Assembly (NCBI GenBank): GCA_937958005.1
Contig: CALGOB010000062.1
Span: 124,001-188,000, forward strand
Source of the DNA: an uncultured Cyclobacteriaceae bacterium
Lineage (GTDB): Bacteria > Bacteroidota > Bacteroidia > Cytophagales > Cyclobacteriaceae
DNA length: 64,000 nucleotides
Direction of reading: 5' to 3'
Both the position numbers and the translations under genes were made by a program. The notes beneath the pieces are model-generated. The model did not search any database. It had not been told where the DNA came from and saw nothing but the letters and a program-made list of their open reading frames with translations. This document shows positions 9,111-18,950 of the stretch, in pieces; position 1 is the first letter of the stretch; every line of letters begins with the position of its first letter.

Positions 9111-11411
9111 ATGGCTGAAAAAAAGAAAAGTAAAACAAAACGAATTATACTGGCTATATGGCTACTGTTCTTTTTGGTAGTTTTAGGTGTACCATCATTA
9201 ATTATGATGGTTGAGAATGATACATTTGGCTTATTTGGAAGTTTACCAAATTATGAAAAGCTAGAAAGGCCAGAGCCTGATCTTTCATCTGAACTAATAG
9301 CGGCTGATGGCTCTAATATCACAAATTATTATCGCCATAACAGAAGTGCTGCTACTTATGAGGAATTAAGTCCTCAGTTTATTAATACCCTTTTAGTTAC
9401 GGAAGACATCCGATTTAAGAATCATTCTGGTATAGACCTCAAAGCAATCCTTAGAGCTGCATCTGGCATTTTAACCCTTTCAAATAAAGGTGGTGGTAGT
9501 ACACTAACTATGCAACTTGCTCAAAATCTTTATAGAACAGAGTCTACCAATAAAGGGTCACTCTATAGCATCCCTAAAGTAGGGTCTATCATTACCAAAA
9601 TCAAGGAGTACATCATTGCAGTAAAGCTTGAGAAGAACTTTACAAAAGAAGAAATCATGGCCATGTATTTAAATACAATTGAATATGGTCAAAATTCATA
9701 TGGCATAAAAGTAGCTTCTAAAACATACTTTAATAAACTTCCAAGTGAACTCAATTACAAAGAGTCTGCAATTCTGGTAGGGTTGATCAATAAACCTACC
9801 TACTGGAATCCGATACAGAATCCAGACAATGCAAAAAGAAAAAGGACAGAGATACTTTATAACATTTATAAAAATGACTTAATCGATAGAAAAACATATG
9901 ATGCATTAGATACCAGTGATTTTGATCTAAATTTCAAGGTTGAAAATCACAATGATGGGCCGGCTACTTATTTTAGAACTGTAACTGGAAATTATCTACG
10001 TGCTTGGGGTAAGAAAAATGGTTATGACATTTATGAAGATGGATTAAAAATATATACCACCATAGACCCAGTCATGCAAAAATATGCAGAAGAAGCAGTG
10101 GCAGAATCCATGAAAGAGCTCCAAAAAGTATTTGATGACCATTGGGATGGCAAAATTCCTTGGAGAGACGAAAAAGGAAATGTCATGGGAGGTTTTCTTG
10201 AAAGCAATATTAAAAGAACTGATTTCTACAAATTATTAAATAAAAGATACAAAGGGAATAAAGACTCTATAGAAACTAAACTAAACATAAAAAAGAAAAT
10301 GAAAGTGTTTAGTTGGAACGGAGAAATAGATACGGTTTTCAACCATTATGACTCTCTTGCTTATTACAAAAAGTTCTTACAAGCAGGATTTATGGCCATG
10401 AATCCCAAAACAGGACATATCAAAGCTTGGGTAGGAGGAATAAACCATACTTACTTCAAATTTGATCATGTGAAACAAGGCAAAAGACAACCAGGTTCCA
10501 CTGTTAAACCAATTGTATATACTGCTGCCATTGAAAACCTAGGGTATCACCCATGTCAACCTAAAGAAGATTTACAAGTGGTTTTTGAATTCCCAGGGCA
10601 AGATCCCCCTACATGGGCTCCTGACAATTTCAATGGTGTTTTTACTGGCCAATCCATGACACTGAGGCAAGCAATGGCTAAATCAGTTAACAGTATTGCT
10701 GCTGATGTCATGAAGAGTGTCGGTCCAGTTAATGTAGTAAAATATGCGAAAAGAATGGGAATAAAAAGCCATTTGGATCCAGTACCTGCATTGTGTTTAG
10801 GAGCAGGTGGAGAAGTTTCAGTTTATGAAATGGTAGGCGCTTATTCTACTTTTGTAAACAAAGGAAAACACACTACTCCTGTATTTATCAGTAGAATAGA
10901 AGATAAAAATGGTAATCTCATAGAAGATTTCACCCCAGAAATATCTGAAGCTATTACAGAAAAAACAGCCTATCTTATGTTACATATGTTAAAAGGAACC
11001 ACAGAGGAAGTCGGAGGCAGTGCACAAGGTTTAGATAGAAGGCTCAAAGACAACCTAGAAATAGGAGGAAAAACAGGGACAACTGATAATGGGTCTGATG
11101 GATGGTTTATGGGAATTACAAAAGACCTTGCCGCAGGAGCTTGGGTAGGTGGTGACGACAGAAGTATTCATTTTAAAAGCTGGTACTATGGTCAAGGAGC
11201 AAAGACAGCTATGCCTATTTGGAATAAATTTATGCTGAAAGTTTACGGCGATTCTACCATTGGGTTTACTCCAGGTGGCTTTGATCCTCCTACTATTCCT
11301 TTAGACGTAGAATTAGATTGCGATAAACTACAGAACGTAAATATTAATCCTACAGATTCTTTAAATTTTTCTCAAGATCAATTTCTTAATGACCAAGATA
11401 GTTTGATGTAA
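9111..11411 (+). CDS. Class A penicillin-binding protein (PBP1A type)
   Basis: Bifunctional peptidoglycan synthase of 766 residues. An N-terminal membrane helix (about 11-33) anchors it. The glycosyltransferase domain has the catalytic Glu98 in VTEDIRFKNHSGID and the GGSTLTMQLAQNL motif. The transpeptidase domain shows all three motifs: S463-TV-K466, SVN at 525-527 and KTG at 654-656. It lies 6 nt after the PorW/SprE gene and directly abuts uvrC (no spacer), so the three are probably one transcript. An insertion of about 60 residues between the domains (355-410) is charged and lysine-rich. Confidence 0.95.
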   Translation: MAEKKKSKTKRIILAIWLLFFLVVLGVPSLIMMVENDTFGLFGSLPNYEKLERPEPDLSSELIAADGSNITNYYRHNRSAATYEELSPQFINTLLVTEDIRFKNHSGIDLKAILRAASGILTLSNKGGGSTLTMQLAQNLYRTESTNKGSLYSIPKVGSIITKIKEYIIAVKLEKNFTKEEIMAMYLNTIEYGQNSYGIKVASKTYFNKLPSELNYKESAILVGLINKPTYWNPIQNPDNAKRKRTEILYNIYKNDLIDRKTYDALDTSDFDLNFKVENHNDGPATYFRTVTGNYLRAWGKKNGYDIYEDGLKIYTTIDPVMQKYAEEAVAESMKELQKVFDDHWDGKIPWRDEKGNVMGGFLESNIKRTDFYKLLNKRYKGNKDSIETKLNIKKKMKVFSWNGEIDTVFNHYDSLAYYKKFLQAGFMAMNPKTGHIKAWVGGINHTYFKFDHVKQGKRQPGSTVKPIVYTAAIENLGYHPCQPKEDLQVVFEFPGQDPPTWAPDNFNGVFTGQSMTLRQAMAKSVNSIAADVMKSVGPVNVVKYAKRMGIKSHLDPVPALCLGAGGEVSVYEMVGAYSTFVNKGKHTTPVFISRIEDKNGNLIEDFTPEISEAITEKTAYLMLHMLKGTTEEVGGSAQGLDRRLKDNLEIGGKTGTTDNGSDGWFMGITKDLAAGAWVGGDDRSIHFKSWYYGQGAKTAMPIWNKFMLKVYGDSTIGFTPGGFDPPTIPLDVELDCDKLQNVNINPTDSLNFSQDQFLNDQDSLM

Positions 11412-13205
11412 ATGGATCTCAAAAAATTTTCCCCTCAAGAAATTTCGAAACTCCCTAATCAGCCTGGAGTTTACAAATATTTTGATTTATCGGGTACCAT
11501 TATTTACATTGGAAAAGCCAAGGACTTAAAAAAAAGAGTCTCTAGCTATTTCACAAAATCAGCTAATATTAATCGTAAAACATTAAAGTTGGTTTCAGAA
11601 GTCAAAATGCTAGAAATCGTAATAGTCAATTCTGAGTTTGATGCCTTATTACTTGAAAACAGTTTAATTAAAGAATATCAACCTAAATACAATATCTTAT
11701 TAAAAGATGATAAGAGTTTTCCAAGTATTCTAATAACAAAAGATAGGTTTCCAAAAATCTATTCAACTAGACAAATAGATAAATCTAAAGGGGAGTATTT
11801 TGGGCCATATACTAGTGTAAAGGCAATGAATAGTGTACTGGATTTAATCCGTAAACTCTACAAAATTAGGACTTGTAACCTTGCTCTTACTAAAAAAAAT
11901 GTAACCGAAAAAAAATTCAAAATCTGCTTAGAATATCATTTAGGTAATTGTCTTGGTCCATGTGAAGGCCTCCAAAAAGAAGATAATTATTTAGAAGAAA
12001 TAGAACAATCCAAAAATATTTTAAAAGGCAAAATTCAAGTTGTGAAGTCTTACTTCACAGAAAAAATGAATGAATCAGCCGTTAATTTAGCGTTTGAAGA
12101 AGCTCAAAAATTTAAAGAAAAATTAGACCTTCTCGATAAATTCCAAATTAGGTCACTCATCGTTAACCAAAGAATCACGGACACTGATGTATTTACTATA
12201 CTCACAGAAGAAGACACTGCCTTTGTTAATTACATGAGAATTAAACATGGATCGATCAACTTATCTGAGACAGTAGAAATAAAACGAAAATTAGACGAAA
12301 CAGAAGAAGAATTACTCATATATGCCATTATAAACCTAAAAGAAAAATTTAGCAGCCCTAACAAAGAAATATTCACTAATCTTAATGTAGAAACCTGGGA
12401 TAATGAAACAATCATCACACAACCCAAAATTGGTGATAAAAAGAAACTTGTTGACTTATCAATCAAAAACTTACTATTCTATAAAAAAGAAAAAATAAGT
12501 AGGGCAACCCCCAAGGAGTCCAGCCAAGAACGTGTCTTGAAACAACTAAAAGAGGATCTTAGGTTAACTGAAATACCTACTCATATAGAATGCTTTGATA
12601 ACTCTAACATATCTGGGACAAACCCTGTTGCCTCTATGGTTTGTTTCAAAAACGCAAAGCCATCTAAAAAAGATTATAGACATTTTAAGATAAAAACTGT
12701 AGTAGGACCGGATGATTTTGGATCCATGAAAGAAATAGTTTTTAGACGATACAGCAGGCTTAAGAAGGAAGGTCTTCCATTTCCGAAGCTTATTGTCATT
12801 GATGGAGGAAAAGGTCAATTAAATGCCGCATTAGAATCCCTTAAAGAGTTAGAATTATATGGACAAATACCCATTATAGGGATAGCGAAAAGGTTGGAAG
12901 AACTTTATTTCCCAGGTGATCAAATACCAATTCATATTAACAAAAAATCGGAATCACTTAAGTTATTGCAGTTCCTGCGAGATGAAGCACACAGGTTTGC
13001 CATTACCTTTCATAGAGATTTACGTAGTAAAGGGTCTCTAGTATCAGAGTTGGATCATTTGGAAGGAATTGGTAAAGTTTCAAAGGAAAAACTTCTTAGG
13101 CGCTTTAAAACTATCAAAGCAATAAAACAAGCAAGCATTACAGATCTTGCTACAGAAATTGGGCTATCAAGAGCTCAAAAGCTTAAAGATCAATTTAAAA
13201 AATAG
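11412..13205 (+). CDS. uvrC: Excinuclease ABC subunit C
   Basis: Dual-incision nuclease of nucleotide excision repair, 597 residues. Domains in order: GIY-YIG nuclease (GVYKYFDLSGTIIYIGKA, residues 19-36), a four-cysteine cluster (CNLALTK to CLGPC, about 155-191), UVR motif (about 205-240), an RNase H-like 5' nuclease domain with HIECFDNSNISGTNPVASMV (about 392-412), and a C-terminal helix-hairpin-helix pair (LEGIGKVSKEKLLRRF and the following repeat). The ATG directly follows the stop of the PBP gene. All catalytic features look intact. Confidence 0.97.
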   Translation: MDLKKFSPQEISKLPNQPGVYKYFDLSGTIIYIGKAKDLKKRVSSYFTKSANINRKTLKLVSEVKMLEIVIVNSEFDALLLENSLIKEYQPKYNILLKDDKSFPSILITKDRFPKIYSTRQIDKSKGEYFGPYTSVKAMNSVLDLIRKLYKIRTCNLALTKKNVTEKKFKICLEYHLGNCLGPCEGLQKEDNYLEEIEQSKNILKGKIQVVKSYFTEKMNESAVNLAFEEAQKFKEKLDLLDKFQIRSLIVNQRITDTDVFTILTEEDTAFVNYMRIKHGSINLSETVEIKRKLDETEEELLIYAIINLKEKFSSPNKEIFTNLNVETWDNETIITQPKIGDKKKLVDLSIKNLLFYKKEKISRATPKESSQERVLKQLKEDLRLTEIPTHIECFDNSNISGTNPVASMVCFKNAKPSKKDYRHFKIKTVVGPDDFGSMKEIVFRRYSRLKKEGLPFPKLIVIDGGKGQLNAALESLKELELYGQIPIIGIAKRLEELYFPGDQIPIHINKKSESLKLLQFLRDEAHRFAITFHRDLRSKGSLVSELDHLEGIGKVSKEKLLRRFKTIKAIKQASITDLATEIGLSRAQKLKDQFKK

Positions 13206-13214
13206 TGAATAAAA

Positions 13215-13240
13215 AAAGGGAAACATAAATGTTTCCCTTT
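13215..13240. terminator. Bidirectional intrinsic terminator between uvrC and gldN
   Basis: A perfect 11-bp stem (aaagggaaaca / tgtttcccttt) with a 4-nt loop lies in the 57-bp gap between the convergent uvrC and gldN genes. A-runs on one side and T-runs on the other allow it to act in both directions. Confidence 0.85.
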
Positions 13241-13262
13241 CATATCTATAAATATAAGAGTC

Positions 13263-14123
13263 CTAAAACTCCCATAATTGATTCTCAAAATCTACTAGTT
13301 CATGCTCTAACCTTTGAGCTGCAATGATTCCTTTTTTACCCTGTCCATAAATTTCTCTAATATTTCTATCATCTGCATTAGAAATTTTTACTATTGGGGC
13401 AGAAAACATTCTTAAAGCAAACGCATCAGCAAAATTCCTGTGATGAGCCTGGTTCTGATTGTTATACCAAATACTCTTTTCTGGCATAATCTCTCTGAAA
13501 AGTTTCTCTAACTCAGAAAATTTAAAAGAAGCCACTTGTTTTTGAAAACCACCAAAGTTATAACTACTAGTAGCAGGTAAGTAAATAGTAATTGCCTCTA
13601 TATCATAGTACATCCTTGATCTCAATCTATCAAAAAACAACTTCTCTTTTATTTCCATTATGTCAAATTCAACTGGAGGTATCCATAAAGGGCCATCACC
13701 TCCCGTATCTTCATCATTTAATGAAGCAAAAGGGTCATCCTCAGCAGCAGCGTCATCTCCTTCATCATCAAATCCACCACCGCCATTACCTTCTTCATCA
13801 ACTTTGACTCTATCTTCGAAGTCAGCAATAGCCATTCTTGTTAAACAAGAATCGTTCTCATAAGGAAAAATCAATCCTTTTTTTGCTGCTTCCAAAATAA
13901 CGTTAGTTATCTCACCATTGATTGAAAAGAAAGGCCTGTTCTGACGTTCTTTTAAATCCATCCTTCTCCAAATTGTTTTCTTAAACAGCACTTGAGATTC
14001 AACCACTTTGGGTTTAATTGCAGGCGCTATTGCTGGTTCTTGTGCAAAAGCACCAACAGAAAGCAATCCAAAAAACAGAACAAAAACTATTGCATAACTT
14101 AATTTTTTCATCTCTGTCAACAT
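13263..14123 (-). CDS. gldN: Gliding motility / type IX secretion protein GldN (PorN)
   Basis: Periplasmic partner of GldK in the type IX secretion ring. It has 286 residues with a signal peptide (AIVFVLFFGLLSVGAFA). The mature part has the conserved KKTIWRRMDLKERQNRPFF segment (residues 49-67) and the IYGQGKKGIIAAQRLEHEL region near the C-terminus. Between about residues 115 and 155 there is a strongly acidic, glycine-rich low-complexity stretch (GGGGFDDEGDDAAAEDDP) that looks like an insertion. The start may be Met5 instead of Met1, which makes no difference to the signal peptide. It is the last gene of the gldKLMN operon. Confidence 0.95.
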   Translation of the reverse strand: MLTEMKKLSYAIVFVLFFGLLSVGAFAQEPAIAPAIKPKVVESQVLFKKTIWRRMDLKERQNRPFFSINGEITNVILEAAKKGLIFPYENDSCLTRMAIADFEDRVKVDEEGNGGGGFDDEGDDAAAEDDPFASLNDEDTGGDGPLWIPPVEFDIMEIKEKLFFDRLRSRMYYDIEAITIYLPATSSYNFGGFQKQVASFKFSELEKLFREIMPEKSIWYNNQNQAHHRNFADAFALRMFSAPIVKISNADDRNIREIYGQGKKGIIAAQRLEHELVDFENQLWEF

Positions 14124-14132
14124 TTAAATTTA

Positions 14133-15782
14133 CTACCTTAGAGGTATTTGAAAATATCTACTAGTTGTAGGAATATTGTTAAAAGGCTCTATTTCATTTT
14201 TGAAATTAGCTCTCACTACTTTCTTAACTTCAATAGCCAACAAATCTCCTTTTCTAGCCTGAGCGGTTAAAGAGGATATATTTGCTTTTGGGTTTTTAAC
14301 TGTTATTCTTCTAACTTCTGAACCTGATCTTACCAAAGTAATGATCGCTTCAGTCACCCTGAACTTAGCATCCTTAGGCAAAAACTTTTGAAAGTCTTCA
14401 TCAGATTGTGCCTTGATATTAATTTTGGGGGTCTTTGCCGGCATACCCGTTTTTAAATTCACTGGTCTTGAACCTATATAAGGCGCTATAGAAGGTGCAG
14501 GTATTCTTCTCACATTAAAAGTCTGTGAGCCTACCACGTTTCCACCATTAGAAACGGTCATTGTCAATTTACCTGACTTAGGAACTAACTTTACTTTACC
14601 TATTTGGCTTCCTTTAATTGCAGTTCCACCTTTTGCACTAAAAGTTGGGTTATAAGCATTCCCTAATGCCGGCACTTGAACGTCTAAATCATTTCCACAA
14701 TTTAAATAAAGAGCCTGAACAGCATCAGATTGAATTTGCATCACTGGCTTCACCACGTAATAATTAATATCTTCTTCAAAAGTCTTATCTTGCCCCCCTT
14801 TACTTTTCACAGTAATGGAAGCTTTAAACTTTCTCGCAGCAATACCATTTTTATCGTACCCTCCTGATCCAGGTGATGCGGTAAAAGAAACTTTACCTCG
14901 ACCACCAGAAACTTCAAGAGGTGCTCCATCTTTTGTCATCACCGGTTCTACTGCACTGGATGTAGAAGCAGCAATAAACATTTCAGCCTCATACTTAGCA
15001 CCTGCCGCTACATATTGCGAAACTGGTAATACCATAGGTACAATTGTTTTAACTTCAACCTCTCCTGCACCTACCCTAGTTCTAAGGTAGTCTAGAGCAG
15101 CAGTTTCATATTGTAATACTTTTGACTTAAATTCAGAAAGAGTTGCAATAGCAGCTGGAGTCGGTGAACTTTCAAAAGCTAGCTGAATAAACCCTTTACC
15201 TTCTTGGTTAGGATCATGACTATAAATTTCACTATCCTCAGCGTCTTCGGTTAACTCTTTAAAAGGAATTAGGTCACTATCTTGAGCACCTGCTTCTTTA
15301 AGTGTACTCTTAATAAAATCAACATATCCATCTAATGTTGCTTCTAACTCAGCACCATTACCTTCGCCACCTTCTTCTGCAGGGAACATATAATGGCCAA
15401 CTTTTTCTGTCTCAGTTTTTCCAATCATTTTCGCTAGGTTATTTTCCTCTCCCTCGGGAAAACCTCCAGTGATATTAATGAATGTTTTTTCTAATCCATC
15501 TAAATAGCCATTTACATCGGTTACTTTGCTTCTGACTTTTTTAGCTAGGTCCAAAATCTTAAGATCTTTTTCATCTTTTGTATCGTTTGCTTTGCTCTCT
15601 ATACTTGAGATTGTAAGCACATTTCTGCTCTCAGTACTCTTGTTAGCTTGAACTAAACTTTGATTAATGAATAGAAACTTATCAATGATCGTGGTACTTA
15701 CATTCAATGCTAACAAAGCTGTTAACACCAGATACATCATACCAATCATTTTCTGACGTGGGGTTTCCTTTCCTCCTGCCAT
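14133..15782 (-). CDS. gldM: Gliding motility / type IX secretion motor protein GldM (PorM)
   Basis: Periplasmic rotor/stalk half of the proton-driven GldL-GldM motor. It has 549 residues. The N-terminus MAGGKETPRQKMIGMMYLVL is highly conserved and its single membrane helix (about 13-30) inserts in the GldL bundle. The rest is a long periplasmic rod of an alpha-helical domain (40-225) and three beta domains. It lies 9 nt upstream of gldN and 46 nt downstream of gldL. Confidence 0.97.
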   Translation of the reverse strand: MAGGKETPRQKMIGMMYLVLTALLALNVSTTIIDKFLFINQSLVQANKSTESRNVLTISSIESKANDTKDEKDLKILDLAKKVRSKVTDVNGYLDGLEKTFINITGGFPEGEENNLAKMIGKTETEKVGHYMFPAEEGGEGNGAELEATLDGYVDFIKSTLKEAGAQDSDLIPFKELTEDAEDSEIYSHDPNQEGKGFIQLAFESSPTPAAIATLSEFKSKVLQYETAALDYLRTRVGAGEVEVKTIVPMVLPVSQYVAAGAKYEAEMFIAASTSSAVEPVMTKDGAPLEVSGGRGKVSFTASPGSGGYDKNGIAARKFKASITVKSKGGQDKTFEEDINYYVVKPVMQIQSDAVQALYLNCGNDLDVQVPALGNAYNPTFSAKGGTAIKGSQIGKVKLVPKSGKLTMTVSNGGNVVGSQTFNVRRIPAPSIAPYIGSRPVNLKTGMPAKTPKINIKAQSDEDFQKFLPKDAKFRVTEAIITLVRSGSEVRRITVKNPKANISSLTAQARKGDLLAIEVKKVVRANFKNEIEPFNNIPTTSRYFQIPLR

Positions 15783-15828
15783 ATTTTTTTATTTATAATT
15801 TAAAAGATTATAAAACATCAGATCGTTT

Positions 15829-16644
15829 TTAAGATCCTTTCATTGCTGTAAGCATGTTACCATATACCTTATTCAATGAAGAAATATTGGTAGTTAATGC
15901 TGCCATTTGCTTTTTAAATTGCTCAGACTCTTTACTTGCCTCAGCCACATTTTCCATTGCTACAGTTACATTTGAATAAAATTTATTCATTGCTTTCAAA
16001 TGACTATCAGCATCTTTTAATTCTAATTCATATACTTGATTCAACGCACCTAAATTCTTAGTTACATTTAATACTTGTGTATGATATTGTTTTGCATCCT
16101 TAGAAGCATTTGCCATATCTGACATCGCCCCCACAGTACTTGCATAAGATTTATTCATATCCTGCAAAGAAGCAGATGCAGACTTTACATTTTTAGCATA
16201 ATCATTAGTTGCTACAGCAGCATCACTTAAATTAGACATTTTCTTTGCAGAATCCGCTAAGTTTTTCATCCCTTTCCCTAAGCTATCTATCAAATCGGGC
16301 CCTATTTTAGCACTTTCCATCATTTTATCTAGTTGCTTAGAAGTAGATGCACCGCTATTACTAGTAGCTACTGCTTTTCTAGAACCACCAGCAGGACCGC
16401 TATAATCATCTGCCAATTCTGGATATACTTTAGCCCAGTCTACCTCTTTATGCTTAGGTTCAAATGCACTGAAAACAAAGATAATTGCCTCAGTTATTAG
16501 CCCTACAGTAAGCATTTCATTAGCACCTGGTAAATGTCTAATTTTAAATAAAGCTCCTACAATTACGATAGCTGCACCAATACCATAAATCTTGGGCATG
16601 ATGGTTGAAAATAGTAGTTCTGAAAATCCGCCTTTTTTACTCAT
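15829..16644 (-). CDS. gldL: Gliding motility / type IX secretion motor protein GldL (PorL)
   Basis: Cytoplasmic-membrane stator of the type IX motor, 271 residues. Two membrane helices lie at about 14-34 and 42-62; the second carries the charged TEAIIFVFSAFEP motif whose glutamate is part of the proton path in characterised GldL proteins. The remainder is a long cytoplasmic coiled-coil helix rich in Ala, Ser, Lys and Asp with internal near-repeats (DMNKSYASTVGAMSDMA / AMNKFYSNVTVAMENVA). It is located in the standard place between gldK and gldM. Confidence 0.96.
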   Translation of the reverse strand: MSKKGGFSELLFSTIMPKIYGIGAAIVIVGALFKIRHLPGANEMLTVGLITEAIIFVFSAFEPKHKEVDWAKVYPELADDYSGPAGGSRKAVATSNSGASTSKQLDKMMESAKIGPDLIDSLGKGMKNLADSAKKMSNLSDAAVATNDYAKNVKSASASLQDMNKSYASTVGAMSDMANASKDAKQYHTQVLNVTKNLGALNQVYELELKDADSHLKAMNKFYSNVTVAMENVAEASKESEQFKKQMAALTTNISSLNKVYGNMLTAMKGS

Positions 16645-16693
16645 TTTGTTATTGAATTTTTAGGTTAGTAAAAATTATATTTTGTTCAAATCA

Positions 16694-17728
16694 TTAAAAT
16701 TCATATCCTGAAGATCTTCCAAGATATGTCATTGCGCATCTAAAACCGATGGATGCCCTTGCAGTATCTTTATATTCATAAGATTTAGTTCCAGTCTGCA
16801 AAAAGAACGCAATGTCTTTCCAAGATCCTCCTCTGATGACCTTTCTTGGTTCATCTTCATCGAAGTAAGTTGGATTTAAATCCCATACTAATGGAACAGC
16901 AGATGGGTTGTAAGCGTCTTCAGTCCACTCAGCGACATTTCCTGCCATATCAAATAGGCCATAGTCATTAGAAAAATATCTACCTACTGGAGAAGTATAT
17001 GCATAACCATCATCAAAATAGTTACCTCTTCCAGGTTTGAAATTTGCCAACAAACAACCTTTTAAATTTCTTATGTAAGGATTACCCCATGGATAAGTAG
17101 CTTGATCTCTTCCTCCTCTTGCAGCATATTCCCACTCTGCTTCTGAAGGTAATCTAAAGTTAGGCATTGGGAACAAGCCTCTCTCATCACGTGATGAGTT
17201 CAAATGATCTGTTCTCCACTTAGTAAAATACTTAGCTGCCTCCCAGTCTACTCCTACTACTGGATAATCATCAAATGCTGGGTGTGACCAATAATACACC
17301 ATCAGGGGGTCTCCCATATGGTGAGTATAATCATCTACCCACACAGTTGTGTCGGGGATCAAGTCTTCTATTGCAAAACCCGATGGTAAGTCCACCTCTG
17401 ATCCCTCAGTAAGTTCTACAACAAATTGTCTGTACTCATTGTTGGTGATTTCTGTTTCATCCATAAAGAACCCTCCAATAGTAATTTGCTTATTGAAGTT
17501 TATCTGGGTTGCTGCGATATCTTCATCCGCTTGCCCCATGTGAAACGTTCCTGCAGGTATGGCTGCCATACCAAATGGCCTTGTTAGTTCCCAACCTTCA
17601 CGGCCCGGTACTCCAACCAGTTCACCACCATCATCATAACCTCCACCAAATAATCCACAGCCCTGTAATGCCATAGAGAATATTAATAAAAGGAAAGATG
17701 CATTTTTAATAACACTCATTTTAATCAT
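16694..17728 (-). CDS. gldK: Gliding motility / type IX secretion lipoprotein GldK (PorK)
   Basis: Outer-membrane lipoprotein that forms the periplasmic GldKN ring. It has 344 residues, with a signal peptide and lipobox ALQGC (Cys about 24). The mature protein is a formylglycine-generating-enzyme-like (FGE-sulfatase) fold: IPAGTFHMGQ, MDETEITNNEYRQFV, FRLPSEAEWEYAARGG, WGNPY, NDYGLFDMAGNVAEW and RGGSW. These are the family landmarks, although GldK is structural. The start could be Met4. A 203-bp gap separates it from the upstream PorP/SprF gene, so gldKLMN may have its own promoter. Confidence 0.96.
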   Translation of the reverse strand: MIKMSVIKNASFLLLIFSMALQGCGLFGGGYDDGGELVGVPGREGWELTRPFGMAAIPAGTFHMGQADEDIAATQINFNKQITIGGFFMDETEITNNEYRQFVVELTEGSEVDLPSGFAIEDLIPDTTVWVDDYTHHMGDPLMVYYWSHPAFDDYPVVGVDWEAAKYFTKWRTDHLNSSRDERGLFPMPNFRLPSEAEWEYAARGGRDQATYPWGNPYIRNLKGCLLANFKPGRGNYFDDGYAYTSPVGRYFSNDYGLFDMAGNVAEWTEDAYNPSAVPLVWDLNPTYFDEDEPRKVIRGGSWKDIAFFLQTGTKSYEYKDTARASIGFRCAMTYLGRSSGYEF

Positions 17729-17931
17729 AACACCTTGTTTGTAAAAAGATACACCTAATTGTTTATTTAACAGTCTTAAGAATACTTTATTGCATACACT
17801 CGAAATAAATATAAGCTCTTAAAGCTAATAGTTACAAATATGAATTCCGAATTTCTTACAATAATATGCAAAAAATAGGTGTTTCAATTGTACTTTTAAC
17901 TGAAATTATTGTTTTTATCTAAAATTTTAGA

Positions 17932-18867
17932 CTAAAACGAGAATCTCGGGGTTCTAATGGGCTTTTTTCCTCCAATTAATAAATTGGGTAAATTATACCT
18001 TACGAAAATCTCGTGTGACGTAGCTTGTTTTGCTTGCCGATTTTGTATAACATATTCAAAAGAATAACCAAATTTCAAAGTATTATCTTTCAAAAAGCTA
18101 TACCCCAAAAGTAAATTAGCAGATTCCTCTAATCGATAGGTTACTCCTCCCCACATCTTTTCTTTGAGATAAACAAGAGCTCCTACATCTAATGTGTAAG
18201 TTTGAAGATCTGTCCTGACAAGGGCTGTAGGAACTATCTTTACATTTTTATTAACTTGATAATTGATCCCTCCAGATAATGTATAACTCCTTTCTAAAAC
18301 ATTATTCCCGTTTGTCCCAAAATTAAAGCTAGGTGCAATCACATTGTTGATTCCCAAACCTACGTGATAACCATTATCTGAAGTATAAACTAACCCTACA
18401 TCTAAATTAGGTTTTAACTCTGAAACGCCATTACTTGGAATAAATGGGTCATCAGGCTGCACCGCAATTAGATCATCATTAATAGATTGAGATATGACAC
18501 CTGGCATGATTCCGATACTAAATGAACCTTTCCTCAATTTTTTAGCATAAGCTAAACCAATTTCAGCTTCAAATCTTTTAAAAGGCCCTTGGCTATCATT
18601 CACAATATTTAACCCAAACCCACTTAATTTTCCTGTAAATGGTAGGCCAAATGATAAGTGCTGAGTAGTTGGGGCGTTACCCTGTGGGTATCCTAACCAC
18701 TGACTTCTATGTTGCAAAGTAACATAGCCACTAGTTTCAGCTCCTATCCATCCTGCATTATACTGAAGGGGATTAAGCGCAAAATGAGAAAAAAAAGGGT
18801 CTTGTTGAGCATAACCGTTAAATGATACGAACAACAATACAGACAAGAGCAATTTTCTTAACACCAT
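17932..18867 (-). CDS. PorP/SprF family type IX secretion membrane protein
   Basis: A 311-residue outer-membrane beta-barrel with a signal peptide (LLLSVLLFVSFNGYAQQ). The mature start DPFFSHFALNPLQYNAGWIG matches the PorP/SprF signature (QDP.fs.y..n....NPA.aG). Repeated beta-strands with alternating hydrophobic residues follow. These proteins hold or anchor substrates at the cell surface and are encoded upstream of gldK in many gliding Bacteroidetes, as here. Which of the several paralogues it is cannot be told from the sequence, so no symbol is given. Confidence 0.88.
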   Translation of the reverse strand: MVLRKLLLSVLLFVSFNGYAQQDPFFSHFALNPLQYNAGWIGAETSGYVTLQHRSQWLGYPQGNAPTTQHLSFGLPFTGKLSGFGLNIVNDSQGPFKRFEAEIGLAYAKKLRKGSFSIGIMPGVISQSINDDLIAVQPDDPFIPSNGVSELKPNLDVGLVYTSDNGYHVGLGINNVIAPSFNFGTNGNNVLERSYTLSGGINYQVNKNVKIVPTALVRTDLQTYTLDVGALVYLKEKMWGGVTYRLEESANLLLGYSFLKDNTLKFGYSFEYVIQNRQAKQATSHEIFVRYNLPNLLIGGKKPIRTPRFSF

Positions 18868-18950
18868 AGGAATATATATTAACCCAATCTAAAGGTATTC
18901 ATATTTAGATACAAACTAAAACAACTAAACCCCCTATTGTGTTCCCACAA

